Source: Bursaphelenchus xylophilus
Taxonomy: Eukaryota; Nematoda; Chromadorea; Rhabditida; Aphelenchoididae
Reading direction: 5' to 3'
DNA: 64,000 bases
NCBI GenBank assembly: GCA_904066235.2
Contig: CAJFCV020000005.1
Coordinates: forward strand, 1 to 64,000
Shown: positions 19,533 to 31,700 of the stretch, in pieces
How the letters are laid out: every line of letters begins with the position of its first letter
How positions within the stretch are numbered: position 1 is the first letter of the stretch
Made by a program: the position numbers and the translations under genes
Notes under the pieces: generated by a model
Told to the model about the DNA's origin: nothing
The model's database searches: none
The model's input: only the letters and a program-made list of their open reading frames with translations

Positions 19533-19903
19533 TGACTTTGTGAAGAATCATGCATGGTGTAGTATAAGTGGGAGTGTTTCGGCACGTCAGTGAAATACCA
19601 CTACTTTCATCGTTTCCTTACTTATTCGGTAATACGGGGAACGTTTTCTCTGAAAACTTGTGATTGATTTTAAGCCGGCGTACTTGGTGCGCCGGCGACC
19701 CGCGCCGATGACATTGTCAGGCGGGGAGTTTGACTGGGGCGGTACATCTATCAAACAGTAACGTAGGTGTCCTAAGGTAAGCTCAGTAAGGACGGAAACC
19801 TTACGTAGAGTAAAAGGACAAAAGCTTACTTGATCTTGATTTTCAGTACGAATACAGACCGCGAAAGCGTGGCCTATCGATCCTTTCGATTTGTAAAGTT
19901 TAC

Positions 19904-19950
<47 letters not shown>

Positions 19951-19973
19951 AGCCAAGCGTCCATAGCGACGTT

Positions 19974-20011
<38 letters not shown>

Positions 20012-20053
20012 CGTAGCAGAATGCGCAAAGCGTTGGATTGTTCACCCACTAAT

Positions 20054-20100
<47 letters not shown>

Positions 20101-20319
20101 TCCTACTGTCAAAGAGTTGTTGCAATAGTAATCTTGCTTAGTACGAGAGGAACAGCAGGTTCAGACAATTGGTTTATGGGCTCGTCCGATAGGACGATGG
20201 TCCGAAGCTACCATCTGCGGGATTATAACTGAATGCCTCTAAGTTAGAAGCCCGTCTAGTTAGGTAAACAATGTTTTGTACCCCGGCTTCGTGTGGTACG
20301 TTTATGCCTCGGCGCTCGC
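16860..20319 (+). rRNA. 28S rRNA, unit 2, uninterrupted
   Basis: The only complete 28S gene in the window, about 3.46 kb. The target runs straight through (GTGACGCGTATGAATG then GATTAACGAG), so this is the empty allele that defines element ends and the 16-nt duplication. The R2 site (near 19381) and R1 site are also empty. The 3' end is approximate. Confidence 0.96.
19405..19420 (+). other. Empty insertion target in 28S
   Basis: GTGACGCGTATGAATG present once; reference for all filled sites. Confidence 0.93.
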
Positions 20320-20324
20320 CGCCG

Positions 20325-20637
20325 TTGCAGCCTTTACCCTATATTTGACCTTGCAGGTCGGTTTAATTACTGGCTTGTTGTCGAATCCATACGACTTTGT
20401 GTGGTTGATTGTCAGGGTGTAAGATCGCTTGTAGACGACTTGACTACTGGTCAGGGGGTTGTACGCAGCAGAGCAGTTATTACACTGCGATCTGTTGAGA
20501 CTATCCTTTGATCGGATGTATCTGTTTCAAGGACGAAACTTGCGTAAGAGCAAAGGAATTTCCCCTACTATGACTCTCTTAACTATGACTTTCTTAAGTT
20601 CTCTCAAGTCTTCAGCGAAAAACTTGCGTAAAAGCAA
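20325..20637 (+). other. 28S 3' flank with ACTTGCGTAA motifs, spacer 2
   Basis: Same block as 12971-13283, including the R2-target-like fragments at 20567-20598. Confidence 0.7.
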
Positions 20638-20674
20638 CGCCGCGCGGGCCAACTTGCACTTTAGCCGGAGCCGA

Positions 20675-20998
20675 ACCTGCGTAAAAGCAAGACATTGCTT
20701 TGCTTATACGCAAGTTTGAAAACCTGCGTAAAAGCAAGACATTGCTTTGCTTATACGCAAGTTTGAAAAGCCGAAAAAAATACAAGTCCGACTTGCGTAA
20801 AAGCAAGACATTGCTTTGCTTATACGCAAGTTTGAAAACCTGCGTAAAAGCAAGACATTGCTTTGCTTATACGCAAGTTTGAAAAGCCGAAAAAAATACA
20901 AGTCCGACTTGCGTAAAAGCAAGACATTGCTTTGCTTATACGCAAGTTTGAAAACCTGCGTAAAAGCAAGACATTGCTTTGCTTATACGCAAGTTTGA
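20675..20998. repeat. Palindromic spacer repeats, spacer 2 (6 hairpin units)
   Basis: Three 116-bp repeats against two in spacer 1, the main length difference between the two spacers. Confidence 0.9.
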
Positions 20999-21028
20999 AG
21001 TCCGAGGGAAATTCCTTTGCTTATACGC

Positions 21029-21431
21029 AAGTATGAATTTTGCCTTGGTCCCCCCTTACCGTATTTTTTGCCATGCCCCGGCTGGGCGGGGTGTTTATTT
21101 GTTATTATTATGATTATTAGTGATATTATTATTATATTCCTTTGCTTATACGCAAGTTTTGAATTTTACCTTGGTCCCCCCTTACCGTATTTTTTTTGCC
21201 ATGCCCCGGCTGGGCGGGGGTAGGGGTGGGGGAGACCCCATACCTACCCCAAATTACTATAACTACCTTTCCCAACAATTTAGAATGTAAAAATCCACAT
21301 ATTTTACCTTGGTCCCCCCTTGCCGTATTTCGTTTGCCATGCCCTGGCAGGGCGGGGGGAGACCCCATACCTACCCCAAATTACTATAACTACCTTTTCC
21401 AACATTTTACAATGTAAAAATCCACAGCTTA
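21029..21431. repeat. G-rich spacer repeats, spacer 2
   Basis: Three copies as in spacer 1, with one-base changes in the G runs near 21217-21232. Confidence 0.85.
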
Positions 21432-21763
21432 TGGTTACGACCAGTACTGGACAAAATAGACAATCCGTTCCCACCGTGCAAATGGGAGAGTCGAAAAGGC
21501 GAAATTCCGAGCGAACGCGCCTCTAACGACCCTCGCTTTTACTGGCGACGAACAGCTCAAACGCTGCTTTTGTCGTTTTTGAGAGCGGTGATTTCATATA
21601 AGTGAATGAAAGGTGGTGAACAGTGAATGCGAAAGTGTTTGTTGATGAATGTGGTTACTGATAAGACCCTTTGTGGGTTCTGACGTTAATGGCGTGAGTG
21701 TATTGAGATATTTTCATATTGAAAATTTCATGATATATTCGAATACTGATTCCATCTCGATGG
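21432..21763 (+). other. Probable 5' ETS, unit 3
   Basis: Same as 299-630. Confidence 0.6.
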
Positions 21764-22869
21764 TAATCTGGTTGATCCTGGCTGAACTGATATGTTTCTT
21801 TCAAAGATTTAGCCATGCATGTCTAAGTGGAGTATTATATAGCGAAACTGCGAACGGCTCATTACAACAGATATAATTTACTAGTTCTTGTTTCTATATG
21901 GATAACTGCGGTAATTCTGGAGCCAATACATGCATCAAGCCCTGGCCGCTCGGTTAGGGTGCAATTATTGGAGCAAAACCAGTCTCGTACTGTTTGCTAA
22001 CTCAGGATAATTCTGCATATCGCATGGTCTTGTACCGGCGAAGTTTCTTTCAAGTATCTGCTTTATCAACTATCGTTGGTAGTTTATTGGTCTACCATGG
22101 TGTTGACGGGTAACGGAGAATCAGGGTTTGACTCCGGAGAGGGAGCCTTAGAAACGGCTACCATGTCTAAGGATAGCAGCAGGCGCGAAAATTACCCAAT
22201 ATCAAAACGATGAGGTAGTGACGAGAAATAACAAGATCGTTCTCTTTGAGATCGATTATTGGAATGAGTACAATCCAGAAATTTTAACGAGTACCTACGA
22301 GAGGGCAAGTCTGGTGCCAGCAGCCGCGGTAATTCCAGCTCTCGTAATGTATAGAATTATTGTTGCGATTAAAAAGTTCGTAGTTGGATTGCAACGCAGG
22401 TATGGGTCCACCCTCTGGGTGCGTACTCAATGCTTGCATTTTGCATGTTTTTGTGGCGTCGCTTCGGTGGCGTTCATGATGCATGCAGGATTACTTTGAA
22501 CGGCTCAAGTGCTTAAAGCAAGTCTTATGACTGAATACCGGTGCATGGAATAATGGAACAAGGTTGTGGCTGAGTTTTATTGGTTTTGTCGGCTAAAACA
22601 ATGGTTAACAGGAACAGCCGGGGGCATTCGTATCGCTGCGCGAGAGGTGAAATTCGTGGACCGTAGCGAGACGTCCTACAGCGAAGGCATTTGCCAAGAG
22701 TGTTTTCATTAATCAAGAACGAAAGTCAGAGGTTCGAAGGCGATTAGATACCGCTCTAGTTCTGACCGTAAACGATGCCAACTGTCGATCCGCTTGTGGA
22801 TTTTATTCATGAGCGGGGAGATTTCCGGAAACGAAAGTTTTTCGGTTTCGGGGGAAGTATGGTTGCAAA

Positions 22870-22916
<47 letters not shown>

Positions 22917-23356
22917 TTGCGGCTTAATTTGACTCAACACGGGAAATCTCACCCGGCCAGTACATCGTAAGGATTGACAGACTGACAGCTCTTTCATGAT
23001 TCGGTGAATGGTGGTGCATGGCCGTTCTTAGTTCGTGGATTGATTTGTCTGGTTTATTCCGATAACGAACGAGACTTTAACTATTAAATAGTGCGCATGT
23101 TGCTTCGGCTGCGTGTGATCACTTCTTAAAGGAATTTGTGGTTTTCAACCTCAAGAAATTGAGCAATAACAGGTCTGTGATGCCCTTAGATGTTCGGGGC
23201 CGCACGCGTGCTACAATGGTGGTAACAGCGTGATTGTCCTTTTCCGACAGGAATTGGCAAACAGTTGAGATATTATTATGGCTGGAATTGAGTGTTGAAA
23301 TTTTCTCTCATGAACGAGGAATTCCAAGTAAATGTGAGTCATTAACTTGCATTGAT

Positions 23357-23391
<35 letters not shown>

Positions 23392-23543
23392 GCCCGGGAC
23401 TGAGTTACTTCGAGAAAACTAGGGATCGCTGGAGTTCGATGTTTCGGCATTGTCTTTGGTGAGAACTAGTTTAATCGCAGTGGCTTGAACCGGGCAAAAG
23501 TCGTAACAAGGTAGCCGTAGGTGAACCTTCGGCTGGATCATTA
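21764..23543 (+). rRNA. 18S rRNA, unit 3
   Basis: Complete copy with the same ends as units 1 and 2. Confidence 0.97.
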
Positions 23544-23852
23544 CCGATCCTATGACACATTTATTCGTGCTCGTCACGATGATGCGATTGGTGACTTCGG
23601 TTGCCGCGCATGATGGCGGTTCGATTCGCGTCGTTCCGCCTACTGATGGTTCGCATGGAAGCCGAGAGGCGACCGTGCAACGGTGAAGTCTGGGTTTCTA
23701 CGTGCTGTTGTTGAGTTGGCGTTTTACCGTGCCGACAGATGAGACCAGCCAGCTGCTTGCCGATTCGTTCTGGCGAGCGTAGGATTGAAAAGCCCGAGAG
23801 GCTGCCCTGACAAAACATTCATTTTACATTTATTTTGTTGGAAAAGAGCTTT
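23544..23852 (+). other. ITS1, unit 3
   Basis: Same as unit 1. Confidence 0.9.
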
Positions 23853-24005
23853 AAGTTACTCCGGTGGATCACTTGGCTCGCGGGTCGATGAAGAACGCAG
23901 TGAATTGCGATAATAAGTACGAATTACAGATATTATGAGTACCATGTTTTTGAATGCATATTGCGCTCTTGGGCTTTGCTCTTGAGCATATTCGATTCAG
24001 GGTGT
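23853..24005 (+). rRNA. 5.8S rRNA, unit 3
   Basis: Same as unit 1. Confidence 0.93.
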
Positions 24006-24329
24006 GTTTTTAAACTCGAGCAGAAACGCCGACTTGTTTTTTTCAAGTTTCTGCACGTTGTGACAGTCGTCTCGCATTGTTCGCGCAATGTTAGGCACCA
24101 TCTGTTTTACGCGGTTTGTTCCGCGACCAATATCTTCTACGCACTGTTTGTCCGTGCGGGGCGAGAGGGCTTCGTGCTCGATTGTCGTGCGCGGCTAAAC
24201 CGTTTGGTGATGTTGTTTCAACGGCGCGGCCGTCAGGGACGTTCGGATGAGAATGTTTGGAGTCCTGGCTGCGGTTTGTTGAGCTTCGTCGTGAAGCCTT
24301 GCGGGCAGTGTTGTCGGAATTGGTTGAAA
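24006..24329 (+). other. ITS2, unit 3
   Basis: Same as unit 1. Confidence 0.9.
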
Positions 24330-25764
24330 CCACCTGAGTTGGGTATGACTACCTGCTGAACTTAAGCATATCAGTAAGCAGAGGAAAAGAAACAAACATG
24401 GATTCCCTGAGTAACTGCGAGTGAAACGGGAAGAGCCCAGCGCTAAAGGTTGTTGGCTTCTGGCTGATGACCGGTGTAGCGTATAGAACCTTCGTTCGGC
24501 TTGTTCAGGCTGGCTTAAGTCTCGTTGGAACGCGGCGGCTAAGACGGTTTTACCCCGGTAAACCTGGCTGGACTTGGTGAGTGTTGGTTCTGGGAGTCGG
24601 GTTGTTTGGAAACGCAGCCCAAAGTTGGTGGTAAACTTCACCTAAGGCTAAATACGACCGCGAGACCGATAGAAAACAAGTACCGTGAGGGAAAGTTGAA
24701 AAGTACTTTGAAAAGAGAGTGCAAGAGAACGTGAAACCGGTGTAATGGAAGCGAATGGAGCCGACGTATCTAGTGCGTATTCAGCCTTCTGGGCGCGTGA
24801 TTGGTGTTTGTGCATTGCCGCAAGGTGTGCCTGGCGCTATTGTCGCGTGTTCGGTTGGTGCATTTGCGTACGGAGTGCGCCGGGTTGTGTGGTGTTGTCG
24901 GACGATGCGCGTTTAGAGGACCCGGGCTTCGGCGCTGGGAACCCTGGGCGTGTGGAGTTCGGTTGGCGCTGCGCAGCTTTGTGGAGACGTGGGTTTTTCG
25001 CGTGCCGCGGTGTCGACAGGCTCGGTTCGGGTGGTACACATGTGTGCAGCCCTTATGGGGTCGGTCGGTGTTGTGGTGTGCTCTGCGTTCTTCCCGGTGT
25101 TCAGTCGGTGACCCATTCGACCCGTCTTGAAACACGGACCAAGGAGTTTATGGTATGCGCAAGTCATTGGGTTTGTCGAAGCCTAAAGGCGTAATGAAAG
25201 TGAGACATTACTTGTCTGAACGTGACTGGGTGCGGCATTCGTGCGGCCCAAGCAACGTTGCCCCGTTTCGAGGACTTGTCCTGATGCGGAGGTTGAGCGT
25301 ATGCTATGAGACCCGAAAGATGGTGAACTATGCCTGAACAGGACGAAGCCAGAGGAAACTCTGGTGGAAGTCCGAAGCGGTTCTGACGTGCAAATCGATC
25401 GTCTGATTTTGGTATAGGGGCGCAAGACTAATCGAACCATCTGGTAGCTGGTTTCCTCCGAAGTTTCCCTCAGGATAGCTGGTGCACATTCAAACAGATA
25501 TACTCGGTAAAGCGAACGATTAGAGTTCTTGGGATGTATTATTCTCAGACTATTCTCAAACTCTAAATGGTTATGATGTTGGTGTTGCTTAATTGAACAC
25601 TGACTTTGATTGTTGTGCTCCAAGTGGGCCATTTTTGGTAAGCAGAACTGGCGATGTGGGATGAACCAAACGCGGAGTTACGGTGCCTAACTATTCGCTC
25701 ATGAGACCCCATGAAAGGTGTTGGTTGATATAGACAGCAGGACGGTGGCCATGGAAGTCGGAAT

Positions 25765-25798
<34 letters not shown>

Positions 25799-26806
25799 TC
25801 AACTAGCCCTGAAAATGGATGGCGCTCGAGCGAATGACCTATACTCTGCCGTCGTTGAGACCCGAGCAATCTCTCGACGAGTAGGAGGTACGTTGTAATG
25901 GCGTTGAAGTTGTTGGGCGTGAGCCCGAATGGAGCCGTTATGAGTGCAGATCTTGGTTGTAGTAGCAAATATTCAAGTGAGATCCTTGAAGACTGAAGTG
26001 GAGAAGGGTTCCGCGTGCACAGTGATTGTACGTGGGTTAGCCGATCCTAAGGCACAGGCTAATGCTGGATTTGAAGTTGTGGCGTTAAATTCACTTGTGG
26101 ATTGCGCTGCATTCGCCGAAAGGGAAGCGGGTTAATATTCCCGCGTCGTGACGAGGAGATTGGCTTCACTTCGGTGTTGTCGAAGCGCGGTAACGCAAAT
26201 GAACTTGCCGACGCTGCTTGGAGTCCGGGCTAGAGATCTCTTTTCTAGTTTAAGCTTTCATGACCATGGAATCGGTTCATCCGGAGATATGGTTGCTGAG
26301 GCTGTAGAGCACTGCGGTTGCTGCGGTGTCCCGTGCACTCCATGTGGCCCTTGAAAAGGTAAGGGAAGCTTAATGAATTTCTCGCACGATCGTACCAATA
26401 TCCGCAGCAGGTCTCCAAGGTGTGCAGCCTCTAGTTGATGGAATAATGTAGATAAGGGAAGTCGGCAAATTAGATTCGTAACTTCGGGAAAAGAATTGGC
26501 TCTAGAGATTGGGCTAGTCGGGTTGTTACGTGATGCTTATGGGCTGCGTTCGTGACTGGGCGGCGAGCTTCGGTGAGCTGTTCGGGCTAGTAGCGTGGCC
26601 CGTAGGTGGATCGTTTCAGCTTGGTCTGCGTTCGTTTCGGCGTGCGTAGTCTTCGGCTAGCGCTTAACAATCGAATCTAGAACTGGTACGGACTGGGGGA
26701 ATCCGACTGTCTAATTAAAACAGAGGAGACAGATGGTCTCTGAAAGACGTTGACTGTCTCTGATTTCTGCCCAGTGCTCTGAATGTTAATTTAAGGAAAT
26801 TTGAGT

Positions 26807-26867
<61 letters not shown>

Positions 26868-26890
26868 TTAATTAGTGACGCGTATGAATG
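24330..26890 (+). rRNA. 28S rRNA, 5' part, unit 3 (interrupted by element array)
   Basis: Runs to the target site, then more than 37 kb of retrotransposon follows; the 3' part of this 28S gene is not in the window. Confidence 0.95.
26875..26890 (+). repeat. Target copy before A2
   Basis: GTGACGCGTATGAATG in its native 28S context on the left and joined to A2 on the right. Confidence 0.93.
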
Positions 26891-26892
26891 CC

Positions 26893-26967
26893 GGTCTGGG
26901 AACTGGCGCAACGTATCTATAACACGGACCAACAGGGGCGGCGTGGGCAGCCGCTAGATATGCTGCG
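26893..26967 (+). ncRNA. Candidate HDV-like ribozyme, A2 (B-type head)
   Basis: P1 GGTCTG (26893-26898) with CGGACC (26925-26930). P2 CGCAACGTA (26907-26915) with TATGCTGCG (26959-26967), one mismatch and one G-U. P4 GCGGC/GCCGC (26938-26942, 26950-26954). The linker is C-TAGA. P2 sequence differs completely from A1 yet still pairs, which supports the fold. Confidence 0.55.
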
Positions 26968-27001
26968 GTTTCGTATGCATATATGCCTTGACTTCATGTC
27001 A

Positions 27002-27223
27002 TTGCAGCCTTTACCCCTTATATGACCTTGCAGGTTGGTTTAATTACTGGCTTGTTGTCTGATCCATACGTTGTATGGTTAATGTCGGGGTGTTGACTGG
27101 GTTTACTCAGCCATTGTGTGATACGTTGTGTATTGGTGAACAAAACCTGCGTAAGAGCAAAGGTTCTTCTCCGGACTTAGAAAATTTTTCAAAAGTTTGG
27201 GGCGAACTTGCGTAAAAGCAAAG
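27002..27223 (+). repeat. 28S 3'-flank-like block inside A2
   Basis: TTGCAGCCTTTACCCC to the second motif. Motifs: ACCTGCGTAAGAGCAAAG (27145-27162) and ACTTGCGTAAAAGCAAAG (27206-27223). More diverged from the spacer than the A1 block (GTCTGATCCATACG instead of GTCGAATCCATACG). Confidence 0.75.
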
Positions 27224-27635
27224 GATACTGCGCACAAGTACGCGCCCAGGAAAAGTGCAATGTAAAAACTGCGCCTACTACTGGGTTGCACCGGTGTTAT
27301 AGCAGGTTAGATGAAATAGCTTCAGCGGGTAGCCTCTTGTCGTGAAAGTACCGAGAAATGTCGAGAAGTGCATCCGGGGTTAATGCACGAACGGTGATTG
27401 ATGTCAAGTCGGGGTTTGCTTGCATCAAAGTAAGAGTCCAAGACGGGACGAAGTGGGAGATAACGCATGTATGGAACTGCTGCTGAAAGACAAGCCTCTT
27501 GAGGACCTGTGAAGGTCGGGGGGTCAAACCCTAAAACCAAGTCAAGAGGCCAATGGGCATGGAAGCGTGTGCAGTGAAGTACTTGTAGTAGAGGTAAAAT
27601 GCATCGTGTCGGGTGGTCATATAAAGAGGAAAAAT

Positions 27636-27645
27636 TTTATTTATT
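27636..27645 (-). terminator. Poly(A) signals of the antisense gene, A2
   Basis: Two overlapping AATAAA hexamers on the minus strand, as in A1. Confidence 0.6.
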
Positions 27646-27692
27646 TTTCTTTTTTTTTTTGATAACAACCTTACATGACAGGATTATATTTT

Positions 27693-28271
27693 CTACTTGG
27701 AAGATGATCCTGCGCTGGACTTGGACTTGGGCTTTCCTCTGGTTTTGACTCCACTGGCACGTGGCGGCTCTTCTTGAGGGAGTTCATCCTCCTCGTCATT
27801 GCCTCCTACCTCCATCTCACCAACCACCTCCTCATTCACTTGACGATTGCGTCTTGCCTGGCGTTTTGCGCGGGTGGATTGGCAGAATGAGTCAATGCTG
27901 GCTTCGGCGGCTTGGGCATCAGCTGGATGCTGTCGGCTGTATGCATCCCAGAGGTGGTCGATCTTGAGCAGCTTGGCTTTGACATGGTTTTTCTTCCACG
28001 ACTCCATCACCTGCATACGAGAGTTGAGTTGAATGATAGACGTGATGGAAGAGTTGATATTGGGGGTATTACTGGTACAATCCTGCTTGGCCCGGCATAA
28101 CCCATGTAATAGCTTGTAGGCTTCAGGGGTGAGCTCTTTGTCGTTCGCACCCTGGGCGGTCAAGGCAGCGGCTATAGTCGAAATTACGCCGACCTTGGAG
28201 CGGGTGGCAGGCTTGGACTTGGTGATTTTCTTGGTGGCGGTGGTTTTTGAACTGCCTGCACGCTCGGACAT
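27693..28271 (-). CDS. Antisense basic protein of A2 (192 aa)
   Basis: Identical protein to the A1 copy, intact from ATG to stop. The CTTTACTTTCAG acceptor lies at 28280-28291. Its survival next to a rearranged 5' UTR shows the gene lies inside the conserved body of family A. Confidence 0.72.
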   Translation of the reverse strand: MSERAGSSKTTATKKITKSKPATRSKVGVISTIAAALTAQGANDKELTPEAYKLLHGLCRAKQDCTSNTPNINSSITSIIQLNSRMQVMESWKKNHVKAKLLKIDHLWDAYSRQHPADAQAAEASIDSFCQSTRAKRQARRNRQVNEEVVGEMEVGGNDEEDELPQEEPPRASGVKTRGKPKSKSSAGSSSK

Positions 28272-28306
28272 TTTCTTGGCTGAAAGTAAAGATCGTTAGA
28301 AATATG

Positions 28307-28382
28307 GCCCGGGCACCGGGAATCGAACTCGGGAGATCACGAATACAAGGCCGCCGTGTAACCAATTAGGCTACACGGTGAC
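28307..28382 (-). other. tRNA-like sequence, A2
   Basis: Same as A1 7576-7651, with A box TAGCCTAATTGG and B box GAGTTCGATTCCC on the minus strand. Confidence 0.6.
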
Positions 28383-28422
28383 GGGAGCTAAACGCTGAAA
28401 ACTCGGAGACGAGCCAAAACTC

Positions 28423-28493
28423 GGGGAAAGGGGCGTGGCTTGTGGGCACAGCCACCCAATCAGCGCGCTCCCCCGGGTATTTGGGCGTGGCTA
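28423..28493. promoter_or_regulatory. Candidate bidirectional promoter module, A2
   Basis: GC box, CCCAATCAGCG, GC box, as in A1. Confidence 0.45.
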
Positions 28494-28732
28494 CTGAAAT
28501 GCGTTGTAGAAGAGAGGCAAAATAGCCTATCAAAGACCTAAGAGATGGGTACTCTGCGGGGGGTCATAAAGCACCCACTTAAAATACCCTGGGATAATGG
28601 CTTTAGCCTGGCTATTACACCCAACATGAATGGGCTCCAAGTAAGATAACGAGGCGTCCTTGCAGGGTCACGCGGACTTCCGCCGACTCAAGGGATCCGC
28701 GGCAGGATGCTGCAGATGAATGCCCCTTAGAT

Positions 28733-31700
28733 ATGATGTTACTTGAGTCGCAAGGCAACCTTGCTATCTCGACCGAGAGGAGAGGTAGTGAGTACGGGGT
28801 GCGGGAAGGTGAGGCTCCGGCCGATCCCAACGCCCCCGGTGTCTCTGGCATACCGAGTGAGAGTCCCGAGAGGAACAATGGTAATGCTGAGGCTAACGAG
28901 CCGATGACGGTGGAAACACGGTCGGAAGCACAATCTGCCAGGAATACTGGTAAACGGGCTTTCTGGTCTCAAGACGAGACAATCAGATTGATCCAGGAGG
29001 ACAAAGCGCTAAGAGCTGTGGTTGATCCCACCCGTCTACGGAGGCTCGGCGGAGACCAATATTGGATCCGCCTCGCAGAGCAGTACGAGAGGGTGAGGCT
29101 CTTAGTAAACCGAATATATCAGTTAGATCTACCCCAACGGGAAGCGGGTGCTGTAAAAAGCAAACTAGTCAACCGACTCCCCGTTGAGCTGAAGAATTCA
29201 GATAGGCGTGTATGGCCTAGGGTGGGTTTAGCTGGAGTAGGTAGCGATGTCCACGAAAGCGAAATGCCTGAAACCAACGAGAGATCGGAGGAATTAGGGC
29301 AAAGTAGCGGCACACCTGCTGACGCTCCGGCGGAAGCAGAGAGAGTCCACGTAGTGGACGACACGGAAGCTAGCAGCCCGGAAGACGGTAGTGTTGTTGT
29401 CGAGGAGAGATTCCGTCAACAGTTCAACCACTATCGTAAAGTCTTTATGGAAAGGAACTCCACGTGGCGAAAGCCCCTGAAGTTCCCCAGAAAAGTGCCG
29501 GGAACACTCTGGACACAAGCCAACTCCTTAATTGGAGATGTGCTTAGATCGGGTGTTGCGATTTCGCTCCATGACCTTAACAAGCTTGCTTATGCCGCCG
29601 CATGTACTGTTCAGCATTTCTTGAAAGAGAAAGACAGGCTATGCCTGGAACGAGAGCGGAATTGGTTCGCAGCTAGAGAGGTGGAGACGAATAGCCTGTT
29701 GCGCTACCTCAACTGGATAGATGTGGAGCTGGCCCGTAGACGAGTCTCGGCCCGCCAGACTACCCATCAGCGTTGGTGTTCTCGTCAGCTTAAGACTAGA
29801 TATGGCCGAGAGAGAATTGCCGACACTGGCAGACTGAAAGAGCTGCGATCCATGTTGAGGGATGCCCTAGCGGGGGTCAGGAAGAGCGTGGCTAAGCGGA
29901 AGGCTGATCGAGAGCGCAAGAGGGCAAAGTTTGTACCTCTAAGGCGATATCTTGAGAAGGGTCCGGAAGTGGAACCACAGCTGGATGCAAACCGAGTGAA
30001 AGAGTATTGGGCTGAATTGGTGGGGGCCGACGACCGTTCCGACAGTCGTTCGATCACTGCTGATTGGGCTCATGACCTCGAAGTGCCGGTGCAAACTGCC
30101 ACGCCTTCCAAGATCCAAGTATGGTGGAAGATGGCACTGTCTAAGTGCAAACCAAACAAAGCTGCAGGCCCAGACGGCCTACCGGGGTGTGTATGGAAAT
30201 GCCTCCCCAATGCGAGCAATTGGTTGTGCACCTGGCTGATTAAGAAGTTAGCGTGTAGTCGAATAGATACGCCGAGATGGTTAAGTGAGGGTCGTGTCGT
30301 CCTTTTGATGAAGAAGGGTGACCCAAACGACCCCGCTAATTATAGACCCATCGCGTGTTTAAACACATGCTATAAACTTATGACGTCGGTAATAGAACGT
30401 GCCATCAGAGAGCAAGTAACTGCTTGCCCTACGTTAATCCCTAGCGAGCAAGTCGCAAACCGTAAAGGTGTATGGGGATGTACGCATGCAAGTATCGTTG
30501 ACAGGCTGGTAACGGGAACGGCAGCGATGTCGAAAGGCCAGAACGCGGATCTAAGGGTCCTGTTCTACGACTGTAAGAAGGCCTTCGACTCGGTTAGTCG
30601 TGACCATATGTTCAGAGTATTAGATGTCGCGGGTGTAGACCGAAAGATCTACTACCTGTTGAAGTCTTTTACGATGAATTGGACTGTCCGATATGAGCTT
30701 AGACGATCCGGCCGTGTAGAAAGAAGCGCCCCGCTCCGAGTGAAGAGGGGATTGCTTCAGGGTGACTCCTTGTCCCCTACATGGTTCTGTTTATGCATAG
30801 CTCCCATATCCCACGCTCTGAGGTTGAGAAACCCCGGACCTTGTATACGTCAAGTAGCAGGGCATAGCGATGGTGGGCAAGTACACGTCAGCCATTTGTT
30901 TTATATGGATGATTTAAAAGTGTATTGCACAGGTGAGGCAGCTCAGGTAAGAGCCGAAAGGTTAGTGCCTGAACTGTTCTCGCAGATAGGACTATGTGTA
31001 AACGAAAGCAAGAGTGCTGCAGCCGCCGGCCCATCAAGAACATTGAGGTCCTCGCTTCCTTTATTGGGAGTGAAAGATCAGTATAAGTACTTGGGTATCG
31101 AGAGCGGGTTTGTGGCAAATGAGGCTTCTGCCTATAGTCGAATGCAGACCACTATATTAGCAAAAGTACAGAGTATACTTGATGTAGAAGGTCATACAGT
31201 CGGCCAACGGCGGATAGCGATTCGTACAGTGGCGTTCCCGGGCGCGGCATTTATCCTCGGTAATATAATACTGGGTGATAAGCAGCCAAACTCGGCCAAA
31301 GCCGACATGTTGAAGCTAGACATGGTGATTCGAGAGAAGATCCGGAGAAAAGGTCTGCTTCATCATAGTTGTGCGAATCCGCGAATATACCTCAGCTGTA
31401 AACGAGGGGGTTTGGAGTGGCCTTCGATGTTTAGAACCTACTGTGCAGCAGTAGCGTACTCGTCGGCATATCTCCTTACCAGCGGAGACCCATGGGTCAA
31501 GAGGGCGCAAGAGCACTTTGTGTACGGCACCCTAGCCGCTAAAAACCAAGTTTACAAGCACTTGCTGTACGTTCTGGGTGAACTGGAGATTGGACGGCAG
31601 GTCATAGAACCGCCGTGGGGTAATGATCCTAAGGCTTTAGCGCGAAAGCTCGTACTAGCCATCGATACGAAAATCGAGGAAAATTACCTCCGTGACCTTC

